64,000 nt of DNA from Aminobacter aminovorans (GTDB lineage: Bacteria; Pseudomonadota; Alphaproteobacteria; Rhizobiales; Rhizobiaceae): assembly GCF_900445235.1 (NCBI RefSeq), contig NZ_UFSM01000001.1:2619501-2683500 (forward strand). The letters are read 5' to 3'. Positions 1-11,204 of this stretch are shown here, piece by piece. The position numbers and the translations under genes are program-made. How positions within the stretch are numbered: the stretch's first letter is position 1; each line of letters starts with the position of its first letter. A model generated the notes under the pieces. It was given only the letters and a program-made list of their open reading frames with translations, did not search any database and was not told where the DNA came from.

Positions 1-812
1 TGCTGCGCGGCTCGGAAGAGCTGATAGATGTGTGCCGCTCGAAGATCCATCACGACCAGTTCCACACCAACGAGGCGGGAACCTTGTCGTGGGAAGAGGT
101 CGAGTGCCTTGGCGCCTGCGTCAACGCACCGATGGTCATGATCTTCAAGGACACCTACGAGGACCTGACGCCGGAGCGTTTGGCCGAGATCATCGATCAG
201 TTCGATGCCGGCAAGGGCGACAAGGTCAAGACTGGCCCGCAGACTGGCCGCGTGTTCGCTGCGCCGCTGACCGGCTTCACTTCGCTCAAGGAAGAGAAGG
301 GCGTGCTCAAGACGACACGCGACAAGGAAGCCAAGGCCGCGACAAAGGCTGCCAAGGCGGCTGCCGTAGAAACGGCCGTTCCGCCGTCGAACGCCGCCAA
401 GCCGAAGACCGACGCGATCGAGACCAGCCCGGCTGTGAAGTCGCCGTCGAAGGTCAAGGCAGCACCCGCAGCCGAGAAGGCAGCAAGTGTTGCAGCGCCC
501 AAGGCAGCAGTTGCGGCCAAGCCGTCGCTCGAAGACAAGAACCGTCCGGCCGGCATCGCCAAGCCGGCTGCCGTCGACGACCTCAAGCTGATCTCGGGCG
601 TCGGCCCGAAGATCGAGGGCACGCTGCACGAACTCGGCATCTTCACCTTCGGCCAGGTCGCTTCCTGGAAGAAGGCTGAGCGCGAGTGGGTCGACGGTTA
701 CCTGAATTTCAAGGGCCGCATCGAGCGCGACGACTGGGTCAAGCAGGCCAAGGCGCTCGCCAAGGGCGGCGTGGCTGAATACGTCCGCGTCTTCGGCAAG
801 AAGCCGGTCTGA
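1..812 (+). CDS. nuoE: NADH-quinone oxidoreductase subunit E (24 kDa subunit), 5' end cut by the window
   Basis: This subunit carries the N1a [2Fe-2S] cluster in the peripheral arm of respiratory complex I and pairs with NuoF in NADH oxidation. The frame is open from base 3, and the visible LRGSEEL and ECLGAC stretches are typical of NuoE; two of the four cluster cysteines are in ECLGAC, the others lie upstream of the window. After the thioredoxin-like core comes a long Ala/Lys/Pro linker, then a helix-hairpin-helix-like domain around bases 568-770 ([15 protein letters not shown]). That tail is known from Rhizobiales NuoE and absent from the E. coli protein. It is followed 11 bases later by nuoF in the same operon. 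Confidence 0.95.
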   Translation, partial: LRGSEELIDVCRSKIHHDQFHTNEAGTLSWEEVECLGACVNAPMVMIFKDTYEDLTPERLAEIIDQFDAGKGDKVKTGPQTGRVFAAPLTGFTSLKEEKGVLKTTRDKEAKAATKAAKAAAVETAVPPSNAAKPKTDAIETSPAVKSPSKVKAAPAAEKAASVAAPKAAVAAKPSLEDKNRPAGIAKPAAVDDLKLISGVGPKIEGTLHELGIFTFGQVASWKKAEREWVDGYLNFKGRIERDDWVKQAKALAKGGVAEYVRVFGKKPV

Positions 813-823
813 GGAGCAAGAAC

Positions 824-2131
824 ATGCTTGAAGACAAGGATCGCATCTTCACCAACATCTACGGCCGCTTCGACCAGTCGCTGGCCGGTGCGATGGCGCG
901 TGGCGCCTGGGACGGCACTGCCGGCATCATCGAGAAGGGCCGCGAGTGGATCATCAACGAGATGAAGGCGTCGGGCCTGCGCGGCCGCGGCGGCGCCGGC
1001 TTCCCGACCGGTCTCAAGTGGTCGTTCATGCCCAAGAGCAACCCGGATGGCCGTCCGTCCTATCTCGTCGTCAACGCCGACGAATCCGAACCCGGCACCT
1101 GCAAGGACCGCGACATCCTGCGCCATGACCCGCATACGCTGGTCGAAGGCTGCCTGCTCGCCGGTTTCGCCATGGGTGCCGTGGCCGCCTACATCTATGT
1201 GCGCGGCGAGTTCATCCGCGAACGCGAAGCGCTGCAGCGCGCCATCGACGAGGCCTATGACGCCAAGCTGATCGGCAAGAACAACAAGAACGGCTACGAC
1301 TTCGAGATCTACGTCCATCACGGCGCCGGCGCCTATATCTGCGGCGAAGAAACTGCGCTGCTGGAAAGCCTCGAGGGCAAGAAGGGCCAGCCGCGCCTGA
1401 AGCCGCCGTTCCCGGCCAATGTCGGCCTCTATGGCTGCCCGACGACGGTCAACAACGTCGAGTCGATCGCCGTTGCGCCGACCATCCTGCGCCGCGGTGC
1501 GGCCTGGTTCTCCGGCATCGGCCGTCCGAACAATGTTGGCACCAAGCTGTTCATGCTGGTTGGCCACGTCAACACGCCCTGCACGGTCGAAGAGGCCATG
1601 GGCATCAGCTTCCGCGAGCTGGTCGAAAAGCATGGCGGCGGTATCCGCGGCGGCTGGGACAACCTGCTTGCCGTCATTCCCGGCGGTGCGTCCTGTCCGG
1701 TGGTCAAGGCCGAGGACATCATCGATTGCCCGATGGATTTCGACGGCCTGCGCGAGCGCAAGTCGTCCTTCGGCACGGCTGCCGTGATCGTCATGGACAA
1801 GTCGACCGACATCGTGAAGGCGATCGCGCGGCTCAGCTACTTCTTCAAGCACGAGAGCTGCGGCCAGTGCACGCCGTGCCGCGAAGGCACCGGCTGGATG
1901 TGGCGCGTCATGGAACGCCTGGTGCGTGGTGAAGCGCACAAGCGCGAGATCGACATGCTGCTCGATGTCACCAAGCAGGTGGAAGGCCACACGATCTGCG
2001 CGCTGGGCGATGCGGCGGCATGGCCGATCCAGGGCCTGATCCGCAACTTCCGCCCGGAGATCGAGCGCCGCATCGACGAGTTCTCGCGTAATGCGCACCG
2101 CAGCGAGCCGGTGCTGGTGGCAGCTGAGTAA
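824..2131 (+). CDS. nuoF: NADH-quinone oxidoreductase subunit F (NADH- and FMN-binding)
   Basis: NuoF takes electrons from NADH through FMN and the N3 [4Fe-4S] cluster in the tip of the complex I peripheral arm. The 435-residue length is normal. Visible motifs are the Gly-rich NADH loop [10 protein letters not shown] (about residues 49-58), the FMN-site stretch ADESEPGTC, and the cluster ligands in [12 protein letters not shown] (about residue 345) with a fourth cysteine in TICALGD. The ATG at 824 follows a GAGGAG ribosome binding site, 11 bases after nuoE. Downstream there is an 86-base gap to a helix-hairpin-helix gene rather than directly to nuoG. Confidence 0.97.
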   Translation: MLEDKDRIFTNIYGRFDQSLAGAMARGAWDGTAGIIEKGREWIINEMKASGLRGRGGAGFPTGLKWSFMPKSNPDGRPSYLVVNADESEPGTCKDRDILRHDPHTLVEGCLLAGFAMGAVAAYIYVRGEFIREREALQRAIDEAYDAKLIGKNNKNGYDFEIYVHHGAGAYICGEETALLESLEGKKGQPRLKPPFPANVGLYGCPTTVNNVESIAVAPTILRRGAAWFSGIGRPNNVGTKLFMLVGHVNTPCTVEEAMGISFRELVEKHGGGIRGGWDNLLAVIPGGASCPVVKAEDIIDCPMDFDGLRERKSSFGTAAVIVMDKSTDIVKAIARLSYFFKHESCGQCTPCREGTGWMWRVMERLVRGEAHKREIDMLLDVTKQVEGHTICALGDAAAWPIQGLIRNFRPEIERRIDEFSRNAHRSEPVLVAAE

Positions 2132-2217
2132 GGGTTAAGTCAGAAAGTGCGGGCCGAAGGTCCGAAATAGGAAACGACGAGGCAGAGGCGAACGGCGAAG
2201 GCGACAAGGAGCTATCA

Positions 2218-2912
2218 ATGTCGACATTTCCCATTCCCAAAAGTGCAGTGCCTGAAATGGAACGTTTGGAGCAGATGAACAGGGACTTCGTGGCGATGCT
2301 GCCCAAGGAGTTTGCCGGTACGGCGAATTTCATGGTGCATCCTGCCGCAGGTTTCGCAGCTGCTTCGGCTCTCGGCGTCGGTCTGGCCAGTCACGCCATG
2401 GGCGTGTGGATGGGCGCGGTGTCAGGGGCATCGGAAGCTGCGCAGCGGCTGCTGTCGCCGTTTGCTGATTACGCCGGCGATACGGCGAGCTTCGCGCCGG
2501 CGGCTGCCAAGCCTGCGAGGCGGGGGACGAAGAGACGGCGTCGCTGATCGCCGAGGTCAAGACCCTGGCGCGCAAGCTGGAGAAGGCCGAAGCGAAGCCG
2601 GTTGCTGCCGTTGCGGTCGAGCCGGTCGTCCTCGAGGCGGTGGTTGAGGCGCCGGTCGGGCTGCAGCCTGAAGATTTCAGGCAGCCCGCATCGATCGAAA
2701 GGCCTGAAACGCCTGACGATCTCAAGGCTATTTCGCGCATCGGTCCGAAGCTGGAGCAGGTGCTGAACGATCTTGGCATCTGGACCTATGGCCAGATCGC
2801 CGGCTGGACGGCGGAAGAGGTGGCCTGGGCCGACGACTATCTCGGCTTCAAGGGCCGGATCGGTCGTGATGACTGGATAGGGCAGGCGGCAATGCTTGCC
2901 GGCGGCAACTGA
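2218..2912 (+). pseudogene. Rhizobial nuoF-nuoG intergenic protein with C-terminal helix-hairpin-helix domain, frameshifted
   Basis: Two open segments form one gene. Bases 2218-2547 encode an N-terminal part (MSTFPIPKSA...) rich in helices with a hydrophobic Ala/Gly stretch. Frame 3 from about 2520 to 2912 continues with an acidic/Ala linker and a helix-hairpin-helix domain (DDLKAISRIGPKLEQ) closely resembling the tail of NuoE. The switch falls at a run of five G (2522-2526); six would join the frames as ...ARRGDEETASL. The joined protein would be about 231 residues. The cause could be a real one-base loss, a homopolymer sequencing error, or less likely a programmed -1 shift. The function is unknown; position and shared domain suggest a complex I accessory or assembly role. 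Confidence 0.75.
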
Positions 2913-2998
2913 GCCGCTTGAATTGTGGATTTCGGGGCGCAGCGCAGGCCGCGCCCCTTGCAGGACGAATGCGGATCATCCGCGGGATTTGAGGCGCT

Positions 2999-5080
2999 AT
3001 GGCAAAGCTTAAGGTCGACGGGAAAGAGATTTCGGTACCCGACCACTATACGCTGCTGCAGGCGGCGGAAGAGGCGGGCGCGGAAGTGCCGCGCTTCTGC
3101 TTCCACGAGCGGCTGTCGATCGCCGGCAACTGCCGCATGTGCCTTGTCGAGGTGAAGGGCGGACCGCCCAAGCCGGCGGCTTCCTGCGCCATGGGCGTGC
3201 GCGACCTGCGTCCCGGCCCGAATGGCGAGACGCCCGAAATCTTCACCAACACGCCGATGGTCAAGAAGGCCCGCGAAGGCGTGATGGAATTCCTGCTGAT
3301 CAACCATCCGCTGGATTGCCCGATCTGCGACCAGGGCGGCGAGTGCGACCTGCAGGACCAGGCGATGGCCTTCGGCCTCGACGGTTCGCGCTACAATGAG
3401 AACAAGCGCGCGGTCGAAGACAAGTACATTGGCCCGCTGGTCAAGACGATCATGACGCGTTGCATCCACTGCACGCGCTGCGTCCGCTTCACCACCGAAG
3501 TTGCCGGCATCTCCGAGCTCGGCCTGATTGGCCGTGGCGAGGACGCCGAGATCACCACCTATCTCGAGCAGGCGATGACCTCCGAGTTGCAGGGCAACGT
3601 CATCGACCTATGCCCGGTCGGCGCGCTGACCTCCAAGCCCTACGCCTTCCAGGCCCGTCCATGGGAGCTGACCAAGACCGAATCCATCGACGTGATGGAC
3701 GCCGTCGGCTCGGCCATCCGCGTCGATACGCGTGGCCGCGAAGTGATGCGCATCATGCCGCGCATCAACGAGCAGGTGAACGAGGAGTGGATCTCCGACA
3801 AGACCCGCTTCATCTGGGACGGCCTGCGCACGCAGCGCCTCGACCGGCCTTACGTCCGCAAGGACGGAAAGCTCGCTCCGGCGAGCTGGCCGGAGGCGTT
3901 CGCTGCGATCAAGGATGCCGTCGCCAAGACCTCGGCCGAGCGCATCGGCGCTATTGCCGGCGATCTGGCGACCGTCGAGGAGATGTACGCGCTCAAGCAA
4001 CTGATCGCCTCGCTTGGCTCGAAGAACATCGACTGCCGCCAGGATGGCGCCGCACTCGATCCCTCGCTCGGCCGCGCCAGCTACATCTTCAACCCGACCA
4101 TCGAAGGCATCGAGCAGGCCGACGCCATCCTGATCATCGGCGCCAACCCGCGCTTCGAGGCTTCGGTGCTCAATGCACGCATCCGCAAGCACTGGCGTGC
4201 GGCCAATGTGCCGGTTGCCGTCATCGGCGAGGTCGGCGACACGCGCTACGATTACGAACAGCTCGGCTCGGGCCCGGATACGCTCAAGGATCTGGCCGAA
4301 GGCAACGGCAAGTTCTTCTCGGTGCTCAAGAAGGCCTCGCACCCGCTGATCATCGTCGGCCAGGGCGCCATCGCGCGTGCCGACGGTGCTGCCGTGCTCG
4401 GCCAGGCCGCGAAGCTCGCGACAGCAATCAAGGCGAGCCGCCCGGACTGGAACGGCTTTGCAGTGCTGCACACCGCAGCTGCCCGCGTTGGCGGCCTCGA
4501 CGTCGGCTTCGTGCCGGGCGAGGGCGGCAAGAACGTTGCCGGCATGCTCGGCGACAGCGACGTGCTGTTCCTGCTCGGCGCCGACGAACTCGATCTGGCC
4601 AAGGCTGCGAACGCATTCGTCGTCTACATCGGCACCCATGGCGATACCGGCGCGCACCGCGCCGACGTCATCCTGCCGGCTGCCGCCTACACTGAAAAGT
4701 CCGGCACCTACGTCAATACCGAAGGCCGGGTGCAGCAGACCAGCCGCGCCGGCTTCGCGCCGGGCGAGGCCAAGGAAGACTGGGCGATCCTGCGTGCGCT
4801 TTCCGACGTGCTGGGCCAAAAGCTGCCCTTCGATTCGCTGCAGCAGTTGCGCGCCAGGCTCTATCAGGACTTCCCGCATCTGCGCCGCATCGACGAGATC
4901 GACGCCGGCGACAACGACGACATTGCCAAGGTCGCCAAGCTCGGCGGCCGGCTGAACAAGGGCGCCTTCACCTCTGCGGTGAAGGACTTCTATCTCACCA
5001 ACCCGATCGCACGCGCGTCGGCGGTGATGGCTGAATGTTCGGCACTGGCCAAGAACGGCTTCAAGCAGGCGGCGGAGTAA
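2999..5080 (+). CDS. nuoG: NADH-quinone oxidoreductase subunit G (75 kDa iron-sulfur subunit)
   Basis: The largest peripheral-arm subunit of complex I, relaying electrons through several iron-sulfur clusters. The N-terminal plant-ferredoxin-like [2Fe-2S] site ([15 protein letters not shown]), the HxxxC/CxxC region [15 protein letters not shown] and the cluster [12 protein letters not shown] are visible in order, followed by a molybdopterin-oxidoreductase-like domain that is a structural relic in complex I. The 693-residue length matches alphaproteobacterial and mitochondrial homologues rather than the 900-residue E. coli form. ATG at 2999; the preceding GAGGCG is a weak ribosome site. Confidence 0.97.
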   Translation: MAKLKVDGKEISVPDHYTLLQAAEEAGAEVPRFCFHERLSIAGNCRMCLVEVKGGPPKPAASCAMGVRDLRPGPNGETPEIFTNTPMVKKAREGVMEFLLINHPLDCPICDQGGECDLQDQAMAFGLDGSRYNENKRAVEDKYIGPLVKTIMTRCIHCTRCVRFTTEVAGISELGLIGRGEDAEITTYLEQAMTSELQGNVIDLCPVGALTSKPYAFQARPWELTKTESIDVMDAVGSAIRVDTRGREVMRIMPRINEQVNEEWISDKTRFIWDGLRTQRLDRPYVRKDGKLAPASWPEAFAAIKDAVAKTSAERIGAIAGDLATVEEMYALKQLIASLGSKNIDCRQDGAALDPSLGRASYIFNPTIEGIEQADAILIIGANPRFEASVLNARIRKHWRAANVPVAVIGEVGDTRYDYEQLGSGPDTLKDLAEGNGKFFSVLKKASHPLIIVGQGAIARADGAAVLGQAAKLATAIKASRPDWNGFAVLHTAAARVGGLDVGFVPGEGGKNVAGMLGDSDVLFLLGADELDLAKAANAFVVYIGTHGDTGAHRADVILPAAAYTEKSGTYVNTEGRVQQTSRAGFAPGEAKEDWAILRALSDVLGQKLPFDSLQQLRARLYQDFPHLRRIDEIDAGDNDDIAKVAKLGGRLNKGAFTSAVKDFYLTNPIARASAVMAECSALAKNGFKQAAE

Positions 5081-5088
5081 AGGCTGTC

Positions 5089-6132
5089 ATGGATACCTTT
5101 TTCTCCTTCTACGTCCTGCCGGCGTTGATCATCCTCTTGAAGTCGGTCGTCCTGATCGTCGTCCTGCTGATCTTCGTCGCCTATATCCTCTACGCCGACC
5201 GCAAGATTTGGGCGGCGGTGCAGCTGCGCCGCGGCCCGAACGTCGTGGGCCCCTGGGGTCTGCTGCAGGCCTTCGCAGATCTTTTGAAGTTCGTGTTCAA
5301 GGAGCCGATCATTCCGTCGGGCTCCAACAAGGGCGTTTTCCTGCTCGCTCCCGTCGTCTCGGCGGTGCTGGCGATCTCGGCCTGGGCGGTGATCCCGGTC
5401 AGCGAAGGCTGGGCGATTGCCAACGTCAATGTCGGCATTCTCTATGTCTTCGCCATTTCCTCGCTCGAGGTCTATGGCGTGATCATGGGCGGCTGGGCCT
5501 CGAACTCGAAATATCCGTTCCTCGGCGCGCTGCGTTCGGCGGCCCAGATGGTGTCTTATGAAGTCTCGATCGGCTTCGTCATCGTCTGCGTGCTGCTCAC
5601 AGTCGGTTCGCTGAACCTCACCGACATCGTGCTTTCGCAGGGCGATGGCATCGGCACGCGCCTTGGCCTGCCGAACACCTTCCTCGACTGGAACTGGCTT
5701 GTCCTGTTCCCGATGTTCGTGATCTTCTTCATCTCGGCGCTGGCCGAGACCAACCGTCCGCCCTTCGATCTGGTCGAAGCCGAGTCGGAGCTCGTCGCCG
5801 GTCACATGATCGAATATTCGTCGACGCCGTTCCTGCTGTTCTTCCTCGGCGAGTACGTCGCCATCGTCCTGATGTGCGCACTGACGACGATCCTGTTCCT
5901 CGGCGGATGGCTACCGCCATTCGACTTCGCACCCTTCACCTGGGTTCCCGGCGTGATCTGGTTCGTGCTCAAGGTCTGCATGGTGTTCTTCATGTTTGCC
6001 ATGGTGAAGTCCTTCGTGCCGCGCTACCGCTACGACCAACTGATGCGCCTGGGCTGGAAGGTGTTCCTGCCGATCTCGCTGGCGATGGTCGTCATCACCG
6101 CCGCCGTCCTCAAGCTTACCGGAGCCGCATGA
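5089..6132 (+). CDS. nuoH: NADH-quinone oxidoreductase subunit H
   Basis: Membrane subunit joining the peripheral arm to the proton-pumping arm and forming part of the quinone tunnel. The 347-residue product has about eight hydrophobic segments and the conserved loops [17 protein letters not shown] and [19 protein letters not shown]. An upstream in-frame ATG at 5035 would overlap nuoG by 46 bases; 5089 is preferred because it follows the GGAGTAAAGG ribosome site and starts at the usual MDTFF. The stop overlaps the ATGATG at the start of nuoI. Confidence 0.96.
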   Translation: MDTFFSFYVLPALIILLKSVVLIVVLLIFVAYILYADRKIWAAVQLRRGPNVVGPWGLLQAFADLLKFVFKEPIIPSGSNKGVFLLAPVVSAVLAISAWAVIPVSEGWAIANVNVGILYVFAISSLEVYGVIMGGWASNSKYPFLGALRSAAQMVSYEVSIGFVIVCVLLTVGSLNLTDIVLSQGDGIGTRLGLPNTFLDWNWLVLFPMFVIFFISALAETNRPPFDLVEAESELVAGHMIEYSSTPFLLFFLGEYVAIVLMCALTTILFLGGWLPPFDFAPFTWVPGVIWFVLKVCMVFFMFAMVKSFVPRYRYDQLMRLGWKVFLPISLAMVVITAAVLKLTGAA

Positions 6133-6623
6133 TGTCCGCTCTCGCACAAGCCGCCAAATCGCTGCTGCTGCAGGACTTCGTCGGCGCCTTCTTCCTGTCG
6201 ATGCGCCAGTTCTTCGCGCCCAAGGCGACGCTCAACTACCCGCATGAAAAGGGCCCGGTCAGCCCGCGCTTCCGTGGCGAGCATGCGCTGCGCCGCTATC
6301 CCAACGGCGAAGAGCGCTGCATTGCCTGCAAGCTGTGCGAGGCGATCTGCCCGGCGCAGGCCATCACCATCGAGGCCGGCCCGCGCCGCAACGACGGCAC
6401 CCGCCGCACGGTGCGTTACGACATCGACATGGTGAAGTGCATCTATTGCGGCTTCTGCCAGGAAGCCTGCCCGGTCGACGCCATCGTCGAGGGGCCGAAC
6501 TTCGAATTCGCGACGGAAACGCGCGAGGAGCTGTACTACGACAAGGACAAGCTGCTTGCGAATGGCGACCGGTGGGAGCGCGAGATCGCGCGCAACATCG
6601 CTATGGATTCGCCGTATCGCTGA
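6132..6623 (+). CDS. nuoI: NADH-quinone oxidoreductase subunit I (two [4Fe-4S] ferredoxin subunit)
   Basis: Carries clusters N6a and N6b, passing electrons toward N2 and quinone. The product is 163 residues, the usual size. Both ferredoxin motifs are intact: [12 protein letters not shown] and [12 protein letters not shown]. The start is one of two adjacent ATG codons (6129 or 6132) overlapping the nuoH stop, so translation is probably coupled. A 128-base spacer with a strong hairpin separates it from nuoJ. Confidence 0.96.
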   Translation: MSALAQAAKSLLLQDFVGAFFLSMRQFFAPKATLNYPHEKGPVSPRFRGEHALRRYPNGEERCIACKLCEAICPAQAITIEAGPRRNDGTRRTVRYDIDMVKCIYCGFCQEACPVDAIVEGPNFEFATETREELYYDKDKLLANGDRWEREIARNIAMDSPYR

Positions 6624-6703
6624 TGCCTGAACAATGGACGGGCCCAATCGGCTCGTCTAAGGAACGCGCGGCCTGCTTCGGAGGCGGAGCGAGGACGTGA
6701 ACA

Positions 6704-6729
6704 GGGCAGGGCGCACAGGCGCGCTGCCC
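6704..6729 (+). other. Intra-operon hairpin upstream of nuoJ
   Basis: An inverted repeat GGGCAG-G-GCGC, loop ACAG, GCGC-G-CTGCCC gives ten base pairs with one G-G mismatch. No T-run follows, so it is not an intrinsic terminator. It lies about 22 bases before the nuoJ start and may act as an mRNA processing or stability element (inference). Confidence 0.4.
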
Positions 6730-6751
6730 GAAAGGAAACCCGGGGGAACCC

Positions 6752-7372
6752 ATGCTCAACGGACTTGAAGCGGTATTTTTCTACCTCTTCGCCTTCATCG
6801 CGGTGGCGTCGGCCTTCATGGTCATTTCGGCGCGCAACCCGGTTCACTCGGTGCTCTACCTGATCCTGACGTTCTTCAACGCGGCGGGCCTGTTCCTTTT
6901 GACCGGCGCCGAGTTCCTGGCGATGATCCTGCTCGTCGTTTATGTCGGCGCGGTGGCGGTGCTGTTCCTGTTCGTCGTCATGATGCTCGACGTCGACTTC
7001 GCCGAACTCAAGTCGGGCGCGCTGCAATATGCGCCGATCGGCGCGCTTGTCGGCCTGATCCTCGCGGCGGAGCTGATCGTGGTGACCGGCGGCTACGCCT
7101 TCGCGCCGAAGCTCGCGACCGCGGTCGCGCAGCCGACGCCCGATATCGCGACGCGCCACAACACGGCAGCGCTCGGCGACATCCTCTACACGGATTACAT
7201 CTACTTCTTCCAGATCGCCGGCCTCGTGCTGCTGGTCGCCATGATCGGTGCCATCGTCCTGACGCTGCGCCACAAGCCGAACGTCAAGCGCCAGGACATC
7301 TCGGCCCAGGTCGCCCGCACTCCGGCGACCGCGATCGAGGTCAAGAAGGTCGAGACAGGCAAGGGAATCTGA
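6752..7372 (+). CDS. nuoJ: NADH-quinone oxidoreductase subunit J
   Basis: Membrane-arm subunit next to NuoH and NuoK; the 206-residue product has five hydrophobic segments and the conserved [20 protein letters not shown] region. The long polar C-terminal tail (after about residue 175) is as seen in alphaproteobacteria. ATG at 6752; the preceding purine-rich AAAGGAAACC is the likely ribosome site. nuoK begins two bases after the stop. Confidence 0.95.
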   Translation: MLNGLEAVFFYLFAFIAVASAFMVISARNPVHSVLYLILTFFNAAGLFLLTGAEFLAMILLVVYVGAVAVLFLFVVMMLDVDFAELKSGALQYAPIGALVGLILAAELIVVTGGYAFAPKLATAVAQPTPDIATRHNTAALGDILYTDYIYFFQIAGLVLLVAMIGAIVLTLRHKPNVKRQDISAQVARTPATAIEVKKVETGKGI

Positions 7373-7374
7373 CC

Positions 7375-7683
7375 ATGGTTGTCGGCATCGCTCATTATCT
7401 GACGCTTTCGGCGGTCCTGTTCACGCTCGGCGTGTTCGGCATCTTCCTGAACCGCAAGAACGTCATCGTCATCCTGATGTCGGTCGAGCTCATCCTGCTC
7501 GCGGTCAATATCAACTTCGTGGCGTTCTCGGCCCAGCTCGGCGATCTCGTTGGCCAGGTGTTTGCGCTGTTCGTACTCACGGTCGCCGCCGCCGAAGCGG
7601 CGATCGGACTTGCAATCCTCGTCGTCTTCTTCCGCAACCGCGGCTCGATCGCGGTCGAAGACGTGAACATGATGAAGGGCTGA
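7375..7683 (+). CDS. nuoK: NADH-quinone oxidoreductase subunit K
   Basis: Small three-helix membrane subunit (102 residues) of the complex I proton-transfer chain. The glutamates of [10 protein letters not shown] (TM2) and of [11 protein letters not shown] (TM3), which are essential in studied homologues, are present. It sits tightly between nuoJ and nuoL, with 2- and 7-base gaps. Confidence 0.95.
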   Translation: MVVGIAHYLTLSAVLFTLGVFGIFLNRKNVIVILMSVELILLAVNINFVAFSAQLGDLVGQVFALFVLTVAAAEAAIGLAILVVFFRNRGSIAVEDVNMMKG

Positions 7684-7690
7684 TCGGCCA

Positions 7691-9682
7691 ATGACGTACC
7701 ACTTCATCGTCTTCCTTCCGCTTATCGGCTTCCTGATCGCCGGCCTGTTGGGCCGCTCGATCGGCGCGAAAGCGTCCGAATACATCACCTCGGGCCTGCT
7801 CGTGGTTTCGGCCGTCCTGTCGTGGGTGGCGTTCTTCACCGTGGCGCTCGGCGATGTCGAAACCTTCACCGTGCCGGTGCTGCGCTTCCTCGACGTCGGC
7901 GGCATCCAGGCCGACTGGGCGCTGCGCATCGACACGCTGACGACCGTCATGCTGGTGGTGGTCAACACGGTGTCGGCGCTGGTCCACATCTACTCGATCG
8001 GCTACATGCACCACGACCCGCATCGGCCGCGCTTCTTTGGCTACCTGTCGCTGTTCACCTTCGCCATGCTGATGCTGGTGACGTCCGACAACCTCGTCCA
8101 GATGTTCTTCGGCTGGGAAGGGGTGGGCCTCGCGTCGTATCTGTTGATCGGTTTCTGGTACAAGAAGCCCTCGGCGAACGCTGCAGCGATCAAGGCCTTC
8201 GTCGTCAACCGTGTCGGCGACTTCGGTTTCCTGCTTGGCATTTTCGGCCTGTTCGTCCTGTTCGGCTCGGTCGAATTCAGCACCATCTTCGCCGGTGCTG
8301 CGTCCTACCTGCCGGCTGAAGGTGCGGCTGAACATGGCGACACCGTACTGACCTTCCTCGGCTACGCGCTCGACAAGCACAATGCGCTGACGGTCGTCTG
8401 CCTGCTGCTGTTCATGGGTGCCATGGGCAAGTCGGCCCAGGTGCCGCTGCACACCTGGCTGCCGGACGCCATGGAAGGCCCGACGCCGGTGTCGGCGCTG
8501 ATCCACGCGGCGACCATGGTCACCGCCGGCGTGTTCATGCTGGCGCGCCTGTCGCCGGTGTTCGAGCTGTCGCACACGGCACTGACCGTCGTCACCTTCA
8601 TCGGCGCGATCACGGCCTTCTTCGCTGCGACCGTCGGACTGGTGCAGAACGACATCAAGCGCGTGATCGCCTATTCGACCTGTTCGCAGCTCGGCTACAT
8701 GTTCGTGGCGCTCGGCATGGGCTTCTACTCGGCCGCGATCTTCCACCTGTTCACGCATGCCTTCTTCAAGGCGCTGCTGTTCCTGGGCTCAGGCTCGGTG
8801 ATCCATGCCGTCTCCGACGAGCAGGACATGCGCAAGATGGGCGGCCTCAGGAAGCTGATCCCGACCACCTACTGGATGATGGTCATCGGCACGCTGGCGC
8901 TGACCGGCGTCGGTATCCCGGCGACGATCATCGGCACGGCCGGCTTCTTCTCCAAGGACGCCATCATCGAAGGCGCATTTGTCGGCCACAATGCGGTCGC
9001 CGGCTTTGCCTTCGCCATGCTGGTCATCGCGGCCTGCTTCACCAGCTTCTATTCGTGGCGCCTGATTTTCATGACCTTCCACGGCAAGCCGCGCGCTACC
9101 GCCGACGTCATGCACCATGTGCATGAATCGCCGCCGGTGATGCTGGTGCCGTTGTTCATCCTGGCTGCCGGCGCGCTGTTTGCCGGCGTCATCTTCCACG
9201 ACCAGTTCATTGGCGAAGCCTATGCAGAGTTCTGGAAAGGTGCGCTGTTCACGCTCGACACCAACCACATCCTGCACGACTTCCACAGCGTGCCGATGTG
9301 GGTGAAGCTGGCACCGTTTGCGGCGATGATCGGCGGGTTCGCCATGGCCTACCTGTTCTACATCCGCTCGCCGGAGATGCCGAAGGTCCTGGCCGAACGC
9401 CATCGCGGGCTCTACGCCTTCCTGCTCAACAAGTGGTACTTCGACGAGCTGTACGACTTCCTGTTCGTGCGTCCGGCCAAGTGGCTCGGCAGCTTCCTGT
9501 GGAAGAAGGGCGACGGCTGGCTGATCGACGGCTTCGGTGCCGACGGCATCTCGGCGCGCGTCGTTGACGTCACCAACCGCGTCGTCAAGCTGCAGACCGG
9601 TTACCTCTACCATTACGCATTCGCCATGCTGATCGGCGTGGCGGCCCTCGTTACCTGGATGATGCTCGGGAGCTCCTTCTGA
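7691..9682 (+). CDS. nuoL: NADH-quinone oxidoreductase subunit L (antiporter-like)
   Basis: The distal proton-pumping subunit of the complex I membrane arm, with a long lateral helix at its C-terminus. The 663 residues contain the Mrp-antiporter-type core, including [39 protein letters not shown] and the lysine-bearing [18 protein letters not shown]. Its TGA overlaps the nuoM ATG (ATGATG/TGATG junction at 9680-9684), so the two are probably translationally coupled. Confidence 0.97.
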   Translation: MTYHFIVFLPLIGFLIAGLLGRSIGAKASEYITSGLLVVSAVLSWVAFFTVALGDVETFTVPVLRFLDVGGIQADWALRIDTLTTVMLVVVNTVSALVHIYSIGYMHHDPHRPRFFGYLSLFTFAMLMLVTSDNLVQMFFGWEGVGLASYLLIGFWYKKPSANAAAIKAFVVNRVGDFGFLLGIFGLFVLFGSVEFSTIFAGAASYLPAEGAAEHGDTVLTFLGYALDKHNALTVVCLLLFMGAMGKSAQVPLHTWLPDAMEGPTPVSALIHAATMVTAGVFMLARLSPVFELSHTALTVVTFIGAITAFFAATVGLVQNDIKRVIAYSTCSQLGYMFVALGMGFYSAAIFHLFTHAFFKALLFLGSGSVIHAVSDEQDMRKMGGLRKLIPTTYWMMVIGTLALTGVGIPATIIGTAGFFSKDAIIEGAFVGHNAVAGFAFAMLVIAACFTSFYSWRLIFMTFHGKPRATADVMHHVHESPPVMLVPLFILAAGALFAGVIFHDQFIGEAYAEFWKGALFTLDTNHILHDFHSVPMWVKLAPFAAMIGGFAMAYLFYIRSPEMPKVLAERHRGLYAFLLNKWYFDELYDFLFVRPAKWLGSFLWKKGDGWLIDGFGADGISARVVDVTNRVVKLQTGYLYHYAFAMLIGVAALVTWMMLGSSF

Positions 9683-11187
9683 TGTCTGGCGTTCCCATTC
9701 TATCGCTGGTCACCTTTCTGCCGCTGGTCGGTGCGCTCCTGATCCTGCTGATCAGGGACGATGGTGACGCTGCGCGCCGCAATATTCGCAACGTCGCGCT
9801 TTTGACGACGGTGTTCACCTTCGCGGTGTCGCTGCTGATCTGGATCTATTTCGACAATGCGGAAGCTGGCTTCCAGTTCGTCGAGAAGTCGGCCTGGCTC
9901 GACTCCGGCATCTCCTACCACATGGGCGTGGACGGCATTTCGATGCTGTTCGTCATCCTGACGACCTTCCTGATGCCGCTGTGCATCCTGGCAAGCTGGG
10001 AGTCGGTGGAGAAGCGCGTCAAGGAATACATGATCGCGTTCCTGATCCTGGAAACGCTGATGATCGGCGTGTTCTGCGCGCTGGATATCGTGCTGTTCTA
10101 CGTCTTCTTCGAAGCCGGCCTGATCCCGATGTTCATCATCATCGGCGTCTGGGGCGGCAAGCGTCGTGTTTATGCCAGCTTCAAGTTCTTCCTCTTCACG
10201 CTGCTCGGCTCGGTACTGATGCTGCTCGCCATCATGGCGATGTTCTGGCAGGCGGGCACGACCGATATCCCGACATTGCTGGCGCATGACTTCCCGGCCA
10301 ACATGCAGACATGGCTATGGCTGGCGTTCTTTGCCTCGTTCGCGGTGAAGATGCCGATGTGGCCAGTGCATACCTGGCTGCCTGATGCGCACGTCGAGGC
10401 GCCGACGGCCGGTTCGGTCATCCTGGCGGGCATTCTGCTGAAGATGGGCGGTTACGGCTTCCTGCGCTTCTCGCTGCCGATGTTCCCGCTGGCTTCCGAA
10501 GACTTTGCCCCGCTGGTGTTTGCGATGTCGGCTATCGCCATCGTCTACACCTCGCTGGTGGCGCTGATGCAGGAAGACATCAAGAAGCTGATCGCCTATT
10601 CGTCGGTCGCCCACATGGGCTACGTGACCATGGGCATCTTCGCGATGAACGAGGCAGGCGTGCAGGGCGCGATCTTCCAGATGCTCAGCCACGGCCTCGT
10701 CTCGGGCGCGCTGTTCCTCTGCGTCGGCGTCGTCTACGACCGCATGCATACCCGCGAGATCGCGGCCTATGGCGGCCTGGTCAACAACATGCCGAAATAT
10801 GCGGTGGCCTTCCTGATCTTCACCATGGCCAATGTCGGCCTGCCCGGCACCTCCGGTTTCGTCGGCGAGTTCCTGACGCTGTTCGGTATCTTCCAGGTCA
10901 ACACCTGGGTGGCGCTGATCGCTGCAACCGGTGTGATCCTGTCGGCGGCCTACGCGCTGTGGCTCTACCGCCGCGTTGTGTTCGGCGCGCTGACCAAGGA
11001 AAGCCTGAAGGGTCTGTTCGACCTGTCGGCCCGCGAGAAGGTGGTGCTCTATCCGCTGGTCATCCTGGTCATCTTCTACGGCGTCTATCCGGCGCCGGTG
11101 TTCGACGCCACGACCGCTTCGGTCAAGGCGCTGATCAACAACGTAACCGTATCGATCGACGCCGCGCAGACCGCGGCGGCGAACTGA
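9682..11187 (+). CDS. nuoM: NADH-quinone oxidoreductase subunit M (antiporter-like)
   Basis: Second antiporter-like proton-pumping subunit, 501 residues and about fourteen hydrophobic helices. Recognisable stretches are [21 protein letters not shown] (conserved Glu), [21 protein letters not shown] and [16 protein letters not shown] (conserved Lys). The start overlaps the last base of nuoL, and nuoN follows after 17 bases. Confidence 0.97.
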   Translation: MSGVPILSLVTFLPLVGALLILLIRDDGDAARRNIRNVALLTTVFTFAVSLLIWIYFDNAEAGFQFVEKSAWLDSGISYHMGVDGISMLFVILTTFLMPLCILASWESVEKRVKEYMIAFLILETLMIGVFCALDIVLFYVFFEAGLIPMFIIIGVWGGKRRVYASFKFFLFTLLGSVLMLLAIMAMFWQAGTTDIPTLLAHDFPANMQTWLWLAFFASFAVKMPMWPVHTWLPDAHVEAPTAGSVILAGILLKMGGYGFLRFSLPMFPLASEDFAPLVFAMSAIAIVYTSLVALMQEDIKKLIAYSSVAHMGYVTMGIFAMNEAGVQGAIFQMLSHGLVSGALFLCVGVVYDRMHTREIAAYGGLVNNMPKYAVAFLIFTMANVGLPGTSGFVGEFLTLFGIFQVNTWVALIAATGVILSAAYALWLYRRVVFGALTKESLKGLFDLSAREKVVLYPLVILVIFYGVYPAPVFDATTASVKALINNVTVSIDAAQTAAAN

Positions 11188-11204
11188 CAGGGGTTTTGCG
11201 AAAC

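Noticed and set aside
698..2098. 466-codon minus-strand frame antisense to nuoF
   Set aside because: Repetitive Arg/Ala/Asp-rich composition expected from the complement of a GC-rich gene; nuoF is certain on the other strand.
3460..4879. Long frames on both strands inside nuoG
   Set aside because: They follow the codon-bias shadow of nuoG, and give low-complexity products with no domain.
5035..5088. Upstream start for nuoH
   Set aside because: It would overlap nuoG by 46 bases and add a non-homologous leader; ATG 5089 has the ribosome site.
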